Source: Tectiglobus sp963922535 (GTDB lineage: Bacteria; Pseudomonadota; Alphaproteobacteria; Rhizobiales; Hyphomicrobiaceae). Taken from it: a stretch of DNA of 8,956 nt. Below the pieces are notes generated by a model. That model saw nothing but the letters and a program-made list of their open reading frames with translations, was not told the origin of the DNA and made no database searches. The stretch spans positions 1-8,956 of the forward strand of contig CAWUIN010000108.1 in assembly GCA_963922535.1 (NCBI GenBank), read 5' to 3'. The position numbers and the translations under genes were made by a program. Of the stretch, positions 1 to 7,009 are shown piece by piece. Each line of letters begins with the position of its first letter. Positions within the stretch are counted from its first letter, which is position 1.

Positions 1-3000
1 TATCCGCAAACCGCTGACGCAGGAGCTCCACGTCATTTGCTTCCTCGTAACTTTGCATGGCTTCATCGATGATCCTGCCCAGCCCACGGCACGACCAGCC
101 AAGATGGGTTTCGAGAATCTGGCCGACGTTCATGCGGCTTGGCACGCCAAGCGGATTAAGCACAACATCGACCGGTGTTCCGTCCTCCAGGAAAGGCATG
201 TCCTCGCGCGGGACGATTCGTGAGACAACCCCTTTGTTCCCATGACGGCCTGCCATTTTGTCGCCAGGCTGCAGCTTGCGTTTTACGGCAACAAAAACCT
301 TGACCATTTTCATGACGCCAGGTGGGAGTTCATCGCCACGCTGCAGCTTATCAACCTTGTCAACGAAACGCCGCTCAAGGCTTTTCTTTGCGTCTTCGTA
401 TTGCCTGTTGATGGCTTCGACTTCGCCCTGCGCCTGTTCGTTCGCAAGGCCGATCTCCCACCACTGGCTGCGCGGAATATCGTCAAGGATTTCCTCGTCG
501 ATAATCGTGCCCTTTCGTGCGCCGCGAGGTCCCTTGGAAACCTCCTTGCCAAGCAGCGTTTCGCGCAGACGGCCATAGACGTTGCGATCAAGGATTTGCA
601 TTTCATCGTCACGGTCTTTGGCAAGGCTTTCGATTTCCTCGCGTTCAATCGCCATGGCCCTTTCATCTTTGTCGACGCCATGGCGATTGAAGACGCGCAC
701 CTCCACAATGGTGCCGGCAACACCTGGCGGCAGCCGGAGCGAGGTGTCGCGGACATCGGATGCTTTTTCACCGAAGATTGCACGCAGAAGCTTTTCTTCC
801 GGTGTCATCGGGCTTTCGCCCTTTGGCGTGATTTTGCCGACCAGAATGTCGCCAGGATGAACCTCGGAGCCAATGTAGACAATGCCCGCTTCATCCAGGT
901 TTTTGAGCGCTTCTTCTGAAACGTTTGGAATATCGCGGGTAATTTCTTCCGGCCCGAGTTTGGTGTCGCGTGCCATGACTTCGAATTCCTCAATGTGAAT
1001 CGAAGTGAAGACATCTTCGGACACGACCCGCTCTGACAACAGGATCGAATCTTCGAAGTTGTAGCCCATCCAAGGCATGAACGCGACAAGCACATTTTTG
1101 CCAAGCGCCAGATCGCCAAGATCGGTTGATGGGCCATCGGCAATGATTTCACCGGCCTGCACGCTGTCACCGACGTTGACCAATGGACGCTGATTAATGC
1201 AGGTGTTTTGGTTCGAGCGCTGGAATTTGCGTAACCTGTAGATATCAACTCCTGGCTTTGAAGGATCGGTTTCCTCAGTTGCGCGGATTACGATACGGGT
1301 TGCGTCGACCTGATCGATAATACCTGTGCGCCGTGCCGCGATCGCAGCGCCGGAATCACGTGCGACAACGGCCTCCATACCGGTGCCGACCAGTGGGGCC
1401 TCCGCCTTGACAAGAGGGACGGCCTGACGCTGCATGTTCGAGCCCATCAAGGCGCGGTTCGCATCGTCATTTTCGAGAAACGGAATGAGCGCGGCGGCAA
1501 CGGACACCAGCTGTTTTGGCGAAACGTCGATATAATCGACTTTCTCATGCGACACGAGCAAAACGTCGCCCTGATAGCGACAGGTTACAAGTTCGCCGGT
1601 CAGCATACCGTCAGCGTCGACCGCAGCGTTAGCTTGCGCCACATGATGGCGCATCTCTTCCATTGCGGACAGATAGATAACCTCATCGGTTACCTGGCCG
1701 TCGCGCACACGGCGGTATGGGCTTTCGATAAACCCGTACTTATTGACGCGGGCAAACGTTGCCAGCGAGTTGATCAGGCCGATGTTGGGACCTTCCGGCG
1801 TTTCGATCGGACAAATCCGGCCATAGTGCGTTGGATGAACGTCGCGCACCTCAAAGCCCGCACGTTCGCGGGTCAGGCCACCGGGACCAAGCGCCGATAG
1901 GCGTCGCTTGTGGGTGATTTCCGAAAGCGGGTTTGTCTGGTCCATAAACTGCGAGAGTTGTGAAGAGCCGAAAAATTCGCGCACGGCAGCCGCCGCCGGC
2001 TTGGCATTGATCAAATCCTGCGGCATGACGGTGTCTATGTCGACAGAACTCATGCGTTCTTTGATGGCCCGTTCCATCCTGAGCAGCCCAACGCGATATT
2101 GGTTCTCCATAAGTTCGCCGACCGAGCGCACCCGGCGGTTGCCGAGGTGGTCGATATCGTCGATGTCGCCCTTGCCGTCACGCAGGTCAACCAGCGTCTT
2201 GACAACGGCCAGAATATCCTCCTTGCGCAATGTTCTGACGGTATCCTCGGCGTCCAGTTCCAGGCGCATATTCATTTTTACGCGCCCGACTGCTGAGAGA
2301 TCATAGCGCTCGGAATCGAAGAACAGGCTGTGAAACAGCGCTTCGCCTGCTTCAAGCGTCGGCGGTTCACCGGGTCGCATCACCCGGTAAATATCCATCA
2401 AAGCTTCTTCACGGTTGGAGGCTTTATCGAGTTTCAGCGTGTTGCGTATGAACGCGCCGACCTGAACGTGGTCAATATCGAGAATATCGAATTGCTCGAC
2501 GTCCTGATCCTTGAGTTCTGCCAGCAGATTGGCGTCCAGTTCTGCACCGGCTTCGCCATAAATACGGCCGGTATTCATGTCGACGATATCTTCCGCCAGA
2601 TAACGGCCGGCCAATTCTTCGGAGGAGACCAGAATTTCCTGCAAGCCGTTTTCGCTCAATTCGCGTGCTCGCCGGGCAGTAATTTTTTCACCGGCCTTAA
2701 CCACCACTTCACCGGTATCGGCATTGATAAAATCGGCATTTGGCGCGGTTCCACGCCACTTTTCGCGCACGAACGGCATCCGCCATCCGGATTTGGAGGA
2801 CTTGATCGCAATTTTTTCATAGAAAAATTCCAGCATCTCCTCATCATTAAGCCCCAGCGCATAAAGCAGCGACGTCACCGGAATTTTGCGACGGCGGTCA
2901 ATGCGCACATAGACGATGTCTTTGGCGTCAAACTCAAAGTCGAGCCAGGAACCACGATAAGGAATGATGCGTGCGGCAAACAAAAGTTTACCCGAGGAGT

Positions 3001-3526
3001 GCGTCCGGCCACGATCGTGGTCAAAAAACACGCCTGGAGAACGGTGCATCTGGCTGACGATCACCCGCTCGGTGCCATTGATCACAAACGTTCCATTCGT
3101 CGTCATCAAAGGGATGTCACCCATATAGACATCCTGCTCCTTCATGTCCTTGACGGAGCGCGATCCGGTTTCTTCATTAATGTCGAACACAATCAGGCGC
3201 AACTTGACCTTCAGCGGCGCGGAGTAAGTCATATCGCGCTGCATACACTCTTCGACGTCGTATTTGGGCGGGTCGAATTCGTAACGAACAAATTCCATAG
3301 TGGAACGACCGGAGAAATCGGATATCGGAAAAACAGATTTGAAAACTGCTTGCAGGCCAAGATCAGGACGCCCCCCCTCCGGTTCCTTAACCATCAAGAA
3401 GTCATCGTAGGAACTCTTCTGCACTTCGATAAGATTTGGCATTTGGGCAACTTCGCGGATTTGTCCGAACTGTCTGCGAATGCGGTTGCGCCCAGTGAAG
3501 GATCCATGATTTTGTACTGTGTTCAT
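1..3526 (-). CDS. rpoB: RNA polymerase beta subunit, 5' part (C-terminus off the left edge)
   Basis: Beta subunit of RNA polymerase, which forms much of the catalytic cleft and binds rifampicin. The frame is open from the ATG at 3526 to base 2, giving 1175 codons; family members in alphaproteobacteria are near 1380 residues, so about 200 C-terminal residues lie outside. The start has a good ribosome site (AGGAG, 3532-3536, 5 nt spacer). I recognise the N-terminal MPNLIEVQKSSYDDFL block, the NGTERVIVSQMHRSPGVFFD block, the rifampicin region SSQLSQFMDQTNPLSEITHK followed by RRLSALGPGG, the PWMGYNFEDSILLSERVV block, and near the edge LQPGDKMAGRHGNKGVVSR and GTPVDVVLNPLGVPSRMNVG. Residues equivalent to E. 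coli Asp516, His526 and Ser531 are Asp529, His539 and Ser544, all the sensitive type, so rifampicin sensitivity is expected from this gene. I read the frame through and saw no frameshift or internal stop. It is the last visible gene of the cluster; rpoC would be expected next but is not in view. Confidence 0.98.
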   Translation of the reverse strand, partial: MNTVQNHGSFTGRNRIRRQFGQIREVAQMPNLIEVQKSSYDDFLMVKEPEGGRPDLGLQAVFKSVFPISDFSGRSTMEFVRYEFDPPKYDVEECMQRDMTYSAPLKVKLRLIVFDINEETGSRSVKDMKEQDVYMGDIPLMTTNGTFVINGTERVIVSQMHRSPGVFFDHDRGRTHSSGKLLFAARIIPYRGSWLDFEFDAKDIVYVRIDRRRKIPVTSLLYALGLNDEEMLEFFYEKIAIKSSKSGWRMPFVREKWRGTAPNADFINADTGEVVVKAGEKITARRARELSENGLQEILVSSEELAGRYLAEDIVDMNTGRIYGEAGAELDANLLAELKDQDVEQFDILDIDHVQVGAFIRNTLKLDKASNREEALMDIYRVMRPGEPPTLEAGEALFHSLFFDSERYDLSAVGRVKMNMRLELDAEDTVRTLRKEDILAVVKTLVDLRDGKGDIDDIDHLGNRRVRSVGELMENQYRVGLLRMERAIKERMSSVDIDTVMPQDLINAKPAAAAVREFFGSSQLSQFMDQTNPLSEITHKRRLSALGPGGLTRERAGFEVRDVHPTHYGRICPIETPEGPNIGLINSLATFARVNKYGFIESPYRRVRDGQVTDEVIYLSAMEEMRHHVAQANAAVDADGMLTGELVTCRYQGDVLLVSHEKVDYIDVSPKQLVSVAAALIPFLENDDANRALMGSNMQRQAVPLVKAEAPLVGTGMEAVVARDSGAAIAARRTGIIDQVDATRIVIRATEETDPSKPGVDIYRLRKFQRSNQNTCINQRPLVNVGDSVQAGEIIADGPSTDLGDLALGKNVLVAFMPWMGYNFEDSILLSERVVSEDVFTSIHIEEFEVMARDTKLGPEEITRDIPNVSEEALKNLDEAGIVYIGSEVHPGDILVGKITPKGESPMTPEEKLLRAIFGEKASDVRDTSLRLPPGVAGTIVEVRVFNRHGVDKDERAMAIEREEIESLAKDRDDEMQILDRNVYGRLRETLLGKEVSKGPRGARKGTIIDEEILDDIPRSQWWEIGLANEQAQGEVEAINRQYEDAKKSLERRFVDKVDKLQRGDELPPGVMKMVKVFVAVKRKLQPGDKMAGRHGNKGVVSRIVPREDMPFLEDGTPVDVVLNPLGVPSRMNVGQILETHLGWSCRGLGRIIDEAMQSYEEANDVELLRQRFAD

Positions 3527-3531
3527 ATAGG

Positions 3532-3566
3532 CTCCTCATATGAAATGCGGGGGCGGCGGCCCGCGC
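3532..3566 (-). promoter_or_regulatory. rpoB ribosome binding site with a GC-rich hairpin just upstream
   Basis: The Shine-Dalgarno AGGAG (3532-3536) lies 5 nt before the rpoB ATG. About ten bases upstream, 3547-3566 can fold into a very GC-rich hairpin. On the minus strand GCG-C-GGGC, loop CGCC, GCCC-C-CGC gives seven pairs around one C-C mismatch. Its closeness to the ribosome site suggests an effect on translation or mRNA processing, but that is inference. Confidence 0.45.
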
Positions 3567-3683
3567 CCTGTGTTGGCGGCAGAACTGAAGCTGAGACGGC
3601 TGTCGAAGCCGGTAGCATTCAGGTTCCGGAAACGGCTTTTGAAAATTGCCCGACGACACAAAGAGCGCCTGCAGGCAACTTCG

Positions 3684-3745
3684 AAAAACCGTCAAACGGT
3701 CAGATTGGCAGTTGCATAAGAGGAATGGCGCATGCCATTCCCCTT
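3684..3745 (-). terminator. Candidate rplL-rpoB attenuator (two hairpins)
   Basis: The 235-bp gap between rplL and rpoB begins with a strong hairpin, 3718-3745. It has a 12-position stem (AAGGGGAATGGC pairing with GCCATTCCTCTT, one G-U) around the tetraloop ATGC, starting 16 nt after the rplL stop. Next comes a smaller hairpin at 3687-3701 (ACCGT, loop TTG, ACGGT), followed directly by a run of T on the minus strand (3684-3687), which resembles a weak intrinsic terminator. In E. coli this position holds a partial terminator and an RNase III processing site that lower rpoBC expression relative to the ribosomal proteins. The same role here is inference from position and fold. The rest of the gap (3567-3683) shows no gene. 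Confidence 0.5.
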
Positions 3746-3761
3746 TCGCGATGCTGAACAA

Positions 3762-4160
3762 TCAGGTCAGTTCGACCTTTGCGCCAGCATCCTCGAGCTT
3801 TTTCTTGATTTCCTCAGCTTCTTCCTTTGGAATATCTTCCTTAACCGCTTTATCACCGGCCTCAACAAGCTCTTTGGCTTCCTTCAGGCCAAGTCCGGTA
3901 ATCGCACGGACTTCTTTGATGACGTTGATTTTCTTGTCGCCGGCGGCTTTCAAAATAACCGTGAACTCAGTCTTTTCCTCTGCAGGGGCAGCTTCTTCAC
4001 CGCCTGCTGCACCCGGCATGGCGCCCATCATTGGCATCGCCATCGGCGCAGCAGCAGCAGAAACGCCCCACCTGTCTTCCAGGACCTTGACAAGATCGGC
4101 AACTTCGAGAACTGTCATGCTGGACAATTCTTCGTAGATTTTATCAATTTTCTCAGACAT
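3762..4160 (-). CDS. rplL: 50S ribosomal protein L7/L12
   Basis: Acidic stalk protein that binds L10 as dimers and recruits and activates the translation GTPases. It has 132 residues, slightly longer than the usual 120-126. The N-terminal dimerisation and L10-binding domain (about 1-33, ending in EDRWGVSAAAA) is followed by a flexible hinge (about 34-62). The globular C-terminal domain contains the signature KINVIKEVRAITGLGLKEAK and ends EEIKKKLEDAGAKVELT. The hinge is unusual: besides Ala, Gly, Pro and Glu it holds five methionines within nine residues (40-48, MAMPMMGAM). The ribosome site AAAGG (4171-4175) sits 10 nt before the ATG. It lies 55 bp after rplJ, as expected for a co-transcribed pair, and is followed by the candidate attenuator before rpoB. 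Confidence 0.98.
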   Translation of the reverse strand: MSEKIDKIYEELSSMTVLEVADLVKVLEDRWGVSAAAAPMAMPMMGAMPGAAGGEEAAPAEEKTEFTVILKAAGDKKINVIKEVRAITGLGLKEAKELVEAGDKAVKEDIPKEEAEEIKKKLEDAGAKVELT

Positions 4161-4215
4161 TTAATTTCGACCTTTAGCTTTGTTTTGGATTTCCTAGTGC
4201 CGCTTCCGGCACATC

Positions 4216-4767
4216 TCAGGACGCCTCTTGGCTGGCTTTGTAGGCCTGCAAAACCCCTAACAGGTTCTGCGCAGGCGCTGACAACTGGCGCACAAGCAGG
4301 CCGCCCGGCTCGTTGAGCGTACGGACCAGTTTGTTGCCAGGCGCGTTCAGAACACCAAGGAGCTTGGCGCGAAGCTCCTCAATGGACGGCATTTTCGAGA
4401 GTTGTTCGACACCTTGTGCATCGACAACGGAGCTCCCGATAAATCCGCCAACGATAATGAATTTTTCATTCTCCTTGGCGTATTGCGTCACCACCTTGGG
4501 TGCTGCGACCGGATCCCCTGCAAAGGCGATTCCGGTTGGCAGGACGAACATGTCCTGTCCAGCCCCTTCGGTCGTATCCTCAAGCGCAAGCTTGGCGAGG
4601 CGGTTTTTCGCAACGCGGAACTTCCCGCCGACCGCCCGGAGGCGTGCCCGCAGGTCTTCCAATTGCGCGACTGTCAATCCGGCGTATTGCGCAACAACAA
4701 CCGAACCGGACTGAGCAAAGATGTGGGTGAGTTCCTCAACCACAACTCCTTTTTGGGCTCTATCCAC
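4216..4767 (-). CDS. rplJ: 50S ribosomal protein L10, GTG start
   Basis: L10 anchors the L7/L12 dimers to the 23S rRNA at the GTPase-associated centre and, in complex with L12, usually represses its own mRNA. I chose the GTG at 4767 (VDRAQKGVVVEELTHIF...), giving 183 residues. It lies 5 nt after GGAGAG (4773-4778), and the protein then begins as L10 homologues do. The longer reading from an ATG at 4851 adds 28 residues unlike L10, and that ATG lies inside a strong RNA hairpin (4829-4855). Recognisable parts are SGSVVVAQYAGLTVAQLEDL, the RNA-binding segment GGKFRVAKNRLAKLAL (about 48-62), and the C-terminal helix that carries L12 (about 157-183). It is somewhat longer than the common 165-175 residues, with the extra length mostly at the C-terminal end. 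Confidence 0.96.
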   Translation of the reverse strand: MDRAQKGVVVEELTHIFAQSGSVVVAQYAGLTVAQLEDLRARLRAVGGKFRVAKNRLAKLALEDTTEGAGQDMFVLPTGIAFAGDPVAAPKVVTQYAKENEKFIIVGGFIGSSVVDAQGVEQLSKMPSIEELRAKLLGVLNAPGNKLVRTLNEPGGLLVRQLSAPAQNLLGVLQAYKASQEAS

Positions 4768-5123
4768 CGCTTCTCTCCAATATGTGGCAGACACACTCTG
4801 AGATAGAATGCGAACTACCGGCTGCACATGCCTCGAAACAGAAGGTTTCAAGGCAAAGCCTGTCCCAGGGTGCTGCCGGTGACGCCAAACAAAGCGAGGC
4901 CTTGCCTTGCGATCTCAGTTTCACCCCGTCTCTTGCGGGCCATGTGGTTTAAGCCAGCGGCCTTGAGACCCCCAGCACCCACCGTCTTGGACAGGTTGCG
5001 GTCAGTTGTTACCAACCGGCCGCAGTATCCGGGCAAGCCCGGAATTCTCCATTTTGCACCGTCGAGCAGCTAAACCTCAGGGAGCGAAACCATTGGCTTT
5101 ACCGCACAAAAACAGTGCCGCAG
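4768..5123 (-). promoter_or_regulatory. Structured rplJ (L10) leader between rplA and rplJ
   Basis: This 356-bp stretch has no credible gene but much base pairing. In transcript order: a hairpin at 5028-5043 (TCCGGG, loop CTTG, CCCGGA). A 12-position stem at 4997-5024 is capped by the GNRA-type tetraloop GTAA (arms TGCGGCCGGTTG and CAACTGACCGCA, one C-A mismatch and one G-U). A domain closed by an 8-bp perfect long-range pairing (GGGTGCTG 4973-4980 with CAGCACCC 4868-4875) contains a GTCTC/GAGAC stem (4965-4969 with 4928-4932), which encloses GGCC/GGCC and TGG/CCA helices with loop CTTAAA. Last is an 11-bp hairpin at 4829-4855, loop CTTCT. L10-L12 autoregulation through a leader at this place is known in E. 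coli and Bacillus and described as the L10 leader family. Which element L10 binds here is not known. A promoter for rplJL-rpoB may lie here, but I cannot point to convincing boxes. Confidence 0.65.
4773..4778 (-). promoter_or_regulatory. Ribosome binding site that fixes the rplJ GTG start
   Basis: GGAGAG on the minus strand, 5 nt before the GTG at 4767. No comparable site precedes the longer ATG reading at 4851, so this site decides the start. Confidence 0.8.
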
Positions 5124-5828
5124 TTAGCTCAGATCTGACGCAATTGTTGAGCTGTCAACTTTAATGCCAGGCCCCATGGTCGACTTGATTGAGACGCGCC
5201 GGATGTATGTGCCCTTTGCGCCCGGCGGCTTGGCCCGATTGACGGCTTCAACAAACGCCTTGATATTTTCCGCCAGCTGGTCCTCGGAAAAGCTGATTTT
5301 GCCGACGCCGGCGTGCACGATCCCCGCTTTTTCAACACGAAATTCAACCGCCCCGCCTTTAGCACCATTAACAGCTTCGGTGACGTCCATGGTCACCGTT
5401 CCAACACGCGGGTTCGGCATCAGGCCGCGCGGGCCTAGCACTTTGCCGAGGCGGCCGACAAGTCCCATCATGTCCGGTGTTGCAATACAGCGGTCGAAGT
5501 TGATGTTACCTTTTTGGATTTCGTCGACCAGATCTTCCGCACCGACGATGTCTGCACCTGCGTTTTTTGCCTCTTCGGCTTTTGGGCCACGGGCAAAAAC
5601 CGCGACGCGGATCGAACGGCCGGAACCGTTGGGAAGATTGCAGACACCACGCACCATCTGATCGGCATGCTTGGGATCGACGCCAAGGTTCATCGCAACA
5701 TCGACGGTCTCATCGAATTTTGCATTTGCCGAGGTTTTGATCACTTTAACGGCTTCGGCCAGCTCGTACTGCTTATCGCGATCAATCGTCTCGCGCGCGG
5801 AGCGAATGCGCTTTCCATCTTTTGCCAT
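5124..5828 (-). CDS. rplA: 50S ribosomal protein L1
   Basis: L1 forms the mobile stalk by the ribosomal E site that helps release deacylated tRNA; in many bacteria it also represses the rplK-rplA mRNA. The ATG at 5828 (MAKDGKRIRSARETID) gives 234 residues, the usual length. An upstream in-frame ATG at 5900 would add 24 residues from within rplK and is rejected. Typical segments are FDETVDVAMNLGVDPKHADQ, the MVRGVCNLPNGSGRSIRVAVF block, the DRCIATPDMM and LVGRLGKVLGPRGLMPNPRVG blocks of domain II, GGAVEFRVEKAGIVHAGVGK, and the C-terminal YIRRVSIKSTMGPGIKVD. It starts 4 nt after the rplK stop. Its ribosome site (GGTGG, 5838-5842, 9 nt spacer) lies in the last codons of rplK, so the two genes are probably translationally coupled. 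Confidence 0.98.
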   Translation of the reverse strand: MAKDGKRIRSARETIDRDKQYELAEAVKVIKTSANAKFDETVDVAMNLGVDPKHADQMVRGVCNLPNGSGRSIRVAVFARGPKAEEAKNAGADIVGAEDLVDEIQKGNINFDRCIATPDMMGLVGRLGKVLGPRGLMPNPRVGTVTMDVTEAVNGAKGGAVEFRVEKAGIVHAGVGKISFSEDQLAENIKAFVEAVNRAKPPGAKGTYIRRVSIKSTMGPGIKVDSSTIASDLS

Positions 5829-5832
5829 AGTC

Positions 5833-6261
5833 TTAATCCACCACCTCAAGACCCATCGACCGTGCGGAACCAGCAATGATTTTGGCTGCCTGATCAACAT
5901 CGTTTGTATTAAGATCTGCCATTTTCGCCTCGGCGATCTCGCGCACCTGTGCCACCGTCACCTGACCAGCGGAATTTCTACCGGGCTCTTTGCTGCCCGC
6001 GTTGATTTTTGCCGCTTTTTTCAGGAAAAATGTCGCTGGCGGTGTTTTCATAACAAAAGTAAAAGATTTGTCAGCAAACACCGTAATTTTGACAGGGATT
6101 GGTGTTCCCTGCTCCATATCTTTTGTCTTAGCGTTGAACGCCTTGCAAAACTCCATGATGTTAACGCCACGCTGGCCCAGTGCCGGCCCAATCGGCGGGG
6201 ACGGGTTGGCCTGGCCTGCAGAAACCTGCAGGTTGATATAGCCATCGATTTTTTTTGCCAT
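5833..6261 (-). CDS. rplK: 50S ribosomal protein L11
   Basis: L11 binds the GTPase-associated region of 23S rRNA beside L10 and is needed for RelA-dependent stringent signalling. It has 142 residues, standard for the family. The N-terminal domain has the conserved proline-rich segment QANPSPPIGPALGQRGVNIM followed by EFCKAFNAKT. The C-terminal RNA-binding domain runs from about residue 75 and includes SAGQVTVAQVREIAEAKMADLN and AAKIIAGSARSMGLEV. The ribosome site AAGGGG (6269-6274) precedes the ATG at 6261 by 7 nt. It is first in the rplK-rplA pair, behind its own leader and a likely promoter. Confidence 0.98.
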   Translation of the reverse strand: MAKKIDGYINLQVSAGQANPSPPIGPALGQRGVNIMEFCKAFNAKTKDMEQGTPIPVKITVFADKSFTFVMKTPPATFFLKKAAKINAGSKEPGRNSAGQVTVAQVREIAEAKMADLNTNDVDQAAKIIAGSARSMGLEVVD

Positions 6262-6376
6262 TTACTTTCCCCTTAGCTTAAGGTCCTCTATTCACAGCAG
6301 AGACTTTTGATAAGTCTCAAGGGTTAGCGGTTATCGGACCGGCAGCAGTCCTCCCGCGAACATCGTTAGGGCAGAT
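6262..6376 (-). promoter_or_regulatory. rplK (L11) leader with competing helices, possible L1 operator
   Basis: The rplK leader has a perfect 7-bp hairpin at 6300-6318 (GAGACTT, loop ATCAA, AAGTCTC). GGTCC (6336-6340) can pair with GGACC downstream (6282-6286), enclosing that hairpin, or with the upstream GGACT (6347-6351, one G-U) around loop GCTGCC. The two pairings exclude each other. Separately, CCCTT (6319-6323) is complementary to the Shine-Dalgarno AAGGG (6270-6274). L1 repression of rplK-rplA through this leader is established in E. coli. A binding site for L1 here is inferred from position and fold; I did not recognise a clear copy of the L1 rRNA motif. Confidence 0.5.
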
Positions 6377-6382
6377 CGGCAG

Positions 6383-6388
6383 ATTATA
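6383..6388 (-). promoter_or_regulatory. Likely -10 box of an rplK promoter (TATAAT)
   Basis: A perfect TATAAT on the minus strand, 122 nt before the rplK start, in the 214-bp gap after nusG. This matches the place of the L11 promoter in E. coli. The -35 is poor: with a 17-bp spacer it would be CGTGAT (6406-6411). Overlapping GGGCC/GGCCC inverted repeats surround it (6390-6394, 6411-6415, 6428-6432); the pair 6411-6415 with 6428-6432 could form a hairpin at the end of the nusG message, but no U-tract follows. Confidence 0.5.
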
Positions 6389-6475
6389 AGGGCCTTGTTT
6401 CATTAATCACGGCCCAGTCATTTATGCGGGCCAGCCTTAGCTATAATCTCCAGACAGCGTCTCAAGTTACCGGTG

Positions 6476-7009
6476 TCAGGAGATTTTCTCGACCTGGCCA
6501 AATTCCAGCTCAACCGGCGTTGGTCGCCCGAAAATTGACACAGCAACCTTGAGCCGCGCCCGTGCCTCGTCGACTTCCTCAACATGCCCGGAGAATGAAG
6601 CAAACGGTCCTTCCGCAACACGCACCTGTTCACCGATATCAAATGTTATCGTCGGCTTAGGTCGTTCGACACCTTCTTCGACCTGATTAAGAATGCGCAT
6701 TGCCTCTTCTTCCGAGATGGGCATGGCCTTATTGTCCACACCAAGGAAGCCGGTGACCTTCGGAGTATTCTTGATCAAGAGAAAGCCCGGGTCTGTCATC
6801 TCCATCTTTACCAGCACGTAGCCCGGAAGAAATTTACGCTCCGTCTGGACCTTGCGGCCACGGCGCATTTCAACCACTTCTTCGGTGGGAACAACGATTT
6901 GTTCGAAAAGGTGCTCAAGTCCAGCCTGTTTCGCACGCTCCGTTATGGCGTCGGCGACCTTGCGTTCGAAATTCGTATAAGCGTGCACAATATACCAGCG
7001 CTTCGCCAT
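6476..7009 (-). CDS. nusG: Transcription elongation and antitermination factor NusG
   Basis: NusG binds the RNA polymerase clamp across the cleft, increases processivity, and links polymerase to Rho or to ribosomal protein S10. It has 177 residues, typical for alphaproteobacteria. The NGN domain (about 1-110) begins MAKRWYIVHAYTNFERKV and contains the conserved ERKFLPGYVLVKMEM (57-71) and TPKVTGFLG (82-90). The KOW domain (about 124-160) contains IGEQVRVAEGPFASFSGHVE and ends near VSIFGRPTPVEL. The only Shine-Dalgarno-like sequence, AGGA, is about 14 nt before the ATG, farther than usual. It is separated from secE by 239 bp. Confidence 0.98.
   Translation of the reverse strand: MAKRWYIVHAYTNFERKVADAITERAKQAGLEHLFEQIVVPTEEVVEMRRGRKVQTERKFLPGYVLVKMEMTDPGFLLIKNTPKVTGFLGVDNKAMPISEEEAMRILNQVEEGVERPKPTITFDIGEQVRVAEGPFASFSGHVEEVDEARARLKVAVSIFGRPTPVELEFGQVEKIS

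Noticed and set aside
242..919. A 225-codon plus-strand frame opposite rpoB
   Set aside because: It is antisense to conserved RpoB sequence and in codon register with it, so it is a shadow.
1862..1963. Possible rifampicin-resistance change in rpoB
   Set aside because: The Asp516, His526 and Ser531 equivalents are all wild type. The Thr in DQTNPLS replaces E. coli Asn518 and, as far as I recall, is common in alphaproteobacteria.
2330..3757. A 475-codon open frame on the plus strand, opposite rpoB
   Set aside because: It is exactly codon-register antisense to rpoB, whose protein is unmistakable. The long open frame follows from rpoB codon use; its translation resembles no family I know.
4768..4851. 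N-terminal extension of L10 from an ATG at 4851
   Set aside because: The added 28 residues are unlike L10, the ATG lies inside a hairpin, and the GTG at 4767 has a good ribosome site at the right spacing.
4848..5036. A 62-codon minus-strand frame in the rplJ leader
   Set aside because: It has no recognisable family and no clear ribosome site, and it overlaps the strong RNA helices, which better explain this stretch.
5028..5043. Intrinsic terminator after rplA
   Set aside because: The hairpin is strong but no U-tract follows on the minus strand, so it is better treated as part of the rplJ leader.
5829..5900. N-terminal extension of L1 from an ATG at 5900
   Set aside because: It would overlap the end of rplK in another frame; MAKDGKRIRS at 5828 is the standard L1 beginning.
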